Shown here piece by piece: positions 62,679 through 64,000 of a stretch of 64,000 nucleotides of DNA (the first letter of the stretch is position 1; every line of letters begins with the position of its first letter). This DNA comes from Lachnospiraceae bacterium (GTDB lineage: Bacteria; Bacillota; Clostridia; Lachnospirales; Lachnospiraceae), in the NCBI GenBank assembly GCA_017527205.1, contig JAFXQK010000008.1, positions 56,138 to 120,137 on the forward strand, given 5' to 3'. Below the pieces are notes generated by a model. That model did no database searches and had not been told where the DNA came from. It saw only the letters and a list, made by a program, of their open reading frames with translations. Both the position numbers and the translations under genes were made by a program.

Positions 62679-62772
62679 CGGCGCGACGTGATTCGAACAC
62701 GCGGTCTCCGCTTTGCTCCGGTCGGCCCAATTCCGACGTGCCCCGGACGTCGTGGGCCCTCTGCGTCCCGAA
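62679..62772 (-). ncRNA. Structured tRNA-like element, copy C
   Basis: Nearly identical to copy B but with stem CGACGT/ACGTCG, so the G-U pair of B is replaced by a Watson-Crick pair, and with loop CCGGGGC. It ends in the same T-arm-like CGTG-TTCGAAT-CACG and TCGCGCC. The flank 62773-62934 matches the flank of copy A. Confidence 0.6.
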
Positions 62773-62934
62773 TAACTTCAGGTCCTTTTTATGGAGCGTT
62801 ATGGTTCGTTATTCCCTTTTACCATATGGAGTTGCGAAAATGGAGTGACGCCATAACGCACCATAACACACCAAATTAAATGCAATTCGTAGTAAAATTC
62901 GTAGAAAGAATATGTATCAAAAACATGGAAACTG
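62773..62934. repeat. Flank shared with element A (second copy at 49107-49269)
   Basis: Both copies share TAACGCACCATAAC, ATGCAATTCGTAG, two close direct repeats of an ATTCGTAGAAA-like unit and a final ATCAAAAACATGGAAACTG. Together with the elements this makes a repeat of about 255 bp. The gap 62935-63228 then holds only a hairpin terminator-like structure at 63006-63050 (AACAAGCTG...CAGCTTGTT with T tail). Confidence 0.75.
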
Positions 62935-63228
62935 GAAATTTAGTCATCTTCTTACAGAAACGAGTGTGTGAAAGTATTTCTGTAAATGAGATAGCCTAAG
63001 ATAATTAACAAGCTGGATAATGGTAAAAATCCATTGTTCAGCTTGTTTTGACTATATGTAATCCTATTGCTTTTGTCGTAAATTATGTTAGAATGAATAT
63101 AATTTTTCAATAATTGAGCAAAGGTAACGATGTCAGGTATGGCAAGGTACATATATATTGACAGAAAAGAGATTAATTAACAAGATTTAATTCCAGTTTT
63201 ACATTTTATGAAAATTTAAAAAAGTATA

Positions 63229-63259
63229 TTGACTCTCACATTATGTGAGGGATTATCGT
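63229..63259 (+). promoter_or_regulatory. MerR-type promoter
   Basis: TTGACT (63229-63234) and TATCGT (63254-63259) are separated by 19 bp, and the spacer begins with the palindrome CTCACATTATGTGAG (63235-63249). Overlong spacers with a central dyad are the mark of promoters activated by MerR-family proteins, here the gene directly downstream. Confidence 0.8.
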
Positions 63260-63302
63260 TGTAGTGAGCTCAAGAGAAAAACATCCATGGAGGTAGAAAC
63301 TA

Positions 63303-64000
63303 ATGCTTAAAATAGGCGAATTTTCAAAACTATCCAGAGTAAGCATCAGGATGTTACGCCACTATGATGATATCGGACTTTTGAAACCTGCAGAAATAGA
63401 TGATTTTACCGGGTACCGCTATTATCGCGAGGAACAGCTTTTTGCCATCGGAAGGATCACATCACTCAAGGATATGGGCTTTGCCCTTGCAGATATTATC
63501 AAGATCCTTGACAGCTATGATGATAAAGAAAAGATGGATGCCTTTCTGTCAGAGAGGCAGATGGAACTATCAAAGCTTTCCAAAGAAACGGAGTACAAAC
63601 TGATGCTTCTGGAAACAGCCAGAAAAAGGCTGAGGAAGGAGCAGAATATGAGTTTTGACGTAACTGTAAAAACAATACCTGAGAGATATGCTGCCACGGT
63701 TCAGATGGTGGTTCCTCACTATGAAGATGAAGGAATGCTCTGGAATACAATGATGAGCGAATGCAAGGATCTTGTGCCGGCCGACCCGTGTCTTGCGGCG
63801 GCTGAGTTTCTTGATCCCGAGTACAAGGAAGAAAATGTTGAGATCATTGCGTGGATGACCGTGAGTGGTTCTTATAACGATACGGAACATGTGAAGTTTA
63901 AAACTCTTCCTGAAGTAAAAGTTGCAAGTTGTATTATTAAAGGCAGCTACGATCAGATGGGTGAGGCATATGCAACTGTGGCGTCATGGATCAAAGCTAA
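63303..64000 (+). CDS. MerR family regulator with GyrI-like effector domain (partial, runs off the window)
   Basis: The first 232 residues are visible. The MerR DNA-binding domain is MLKIGEFSKLSRVSIRMLRH with YYREEQLFAIGRI. A coiled-coil dimer helix follows (about residues 80-118), then the start of a GyrI-like/BmrR-type ligand domain (TIPERYAATVQMVV, VKVASCIIKGSYDQM). Relatives bind drugs or other cationic compounds and activate efflux genes. GGAGG lies 10 nt before the ATG. Its promoter has the MerR-type 19-bp spacer, so autoregulation is likely. Confidence 0.92.
   Translation, partial: MLKIGEFSKLSRVSIRMLRHYDDIGLLKPAEIDDFTGYRYYREEQLFAIGRITSLKDMGFALADIIKILDSYDDKEKMDAFLSERQMELSKLSKETEYKLMLLETARKRLRKEQNMSFDVTVKTIPERYAATVQMVVPHYEDEGMLWNTMMSECKDLVPADPCLAAAEFLDPEYKEENVEIIAWMTVSGSYNDTEHVKFKTLPEVKVASCIIKGSYDQMGEAYATVASWIKA

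Noticed and set aside
62311..62691. 126-codon frame behind the histidine kinase
   Set aside because: It starts with TTG without ribosome site, runs through a perfect terminator at its start and another hairpin plus element C at its end, and has no recognisable domain.

Overview
The window looks like a chromosomal segment of an anaerobic, spore-forming, glycan-degrading Lachnospiraceae-type Clostridia. The grounds are a GerA/SpoVAF-family germination protein, TSCPD and TIGR01440 proteins, a LacI-like-sensor GGDEF protein, GH28/GH43/(alpha/alpha)6-barrel glycosidases, a CIRCE-controlled Hsp20, strong AGGAGG ribosome sites and TTGACA-N17-TATAAT promoters. Most of it has medium GC content. AT-richer stretches at about 4.4-8.4 kb and 56.8-58.6 kb look acquired.

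Layout. 0-4.4 kb: a TROVE/DUF2828-like vWA protein facing a degV-marR-CPBP set. 4.6-6.8 kb: a decayed mobile element with a small type I toxin locus, a ribbon-helix-helix protein and wrecks of a Tn916-type integrase, a histidine kinase and a Tn4451-type serine recombinase. 6.9-8.2 kb: GNAT and AraC-family regulator. 8.4-9.1 kb: CIRCE-hsp20. 9.2-11.6 kb: ABC exporter. 11.8-14 kb: YitT protein and an orphan PTS EIIC. 14-16.2 kb: a stand-alone reverse transcriptase directly preceded by a strongly folded non-coding stretch closed by a 16-bp stem, then an unknown 182-aa protein. 16.2-27 kb: CPBP protease, CobW-like GTPase, amidase lipoprotein with a pentapeptide VNTR, GerA-family protein, anion permease, polysaccharide deacetylase, TIGR01440, orphan C5 methylase, murG, TSCPD. 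27-32.7 kb: a glycan island (GH28 facing GH43, a GH63-like enzyme and a 2-hydroxyacid dehydrogenase). 32.9-36.3 kb: small membrane protein, GtrA, MtnN, DUF3048 lipoprotein. 36.4-42.6 kb: a second-messenger region (sensor-GGDEF; an RSH-type HD domain fused to a kinase; GAF-GGDEF-EAL). 42.6-49 kb: gene debris, a HAD protein, a GAF-ABC ATPase with its permease and a broken neurotransmitter-symporter gene. 49.8-55.9 kb: formate dehydrogenase and molybdenum cofactor operon. 56.9-58.6 kb: a three-gene XRE / ADP-ribosyltransferase-like / YbjN-like cassette. 59.3-62.3 kb: CPBP plus two-component system behind an OmpR-type triple repeat. 63.2-64 kb: a MerR-family regulator running off the end.

Two non-coding structures stand out. 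One is the folded region upstream of the reverse transcriptase, which has a retron-like layout although the enzyme shows no obvious retron motif. The other is a roughly 95-nt structured element present three times (49.0, 56.6 and 62.7 kb), always minus-strand, always with a T-arm-like 3' end and its own terminator, and with base changes that preserve a central stem. All assignments rest on reading motifs by eye; no database search was possible.
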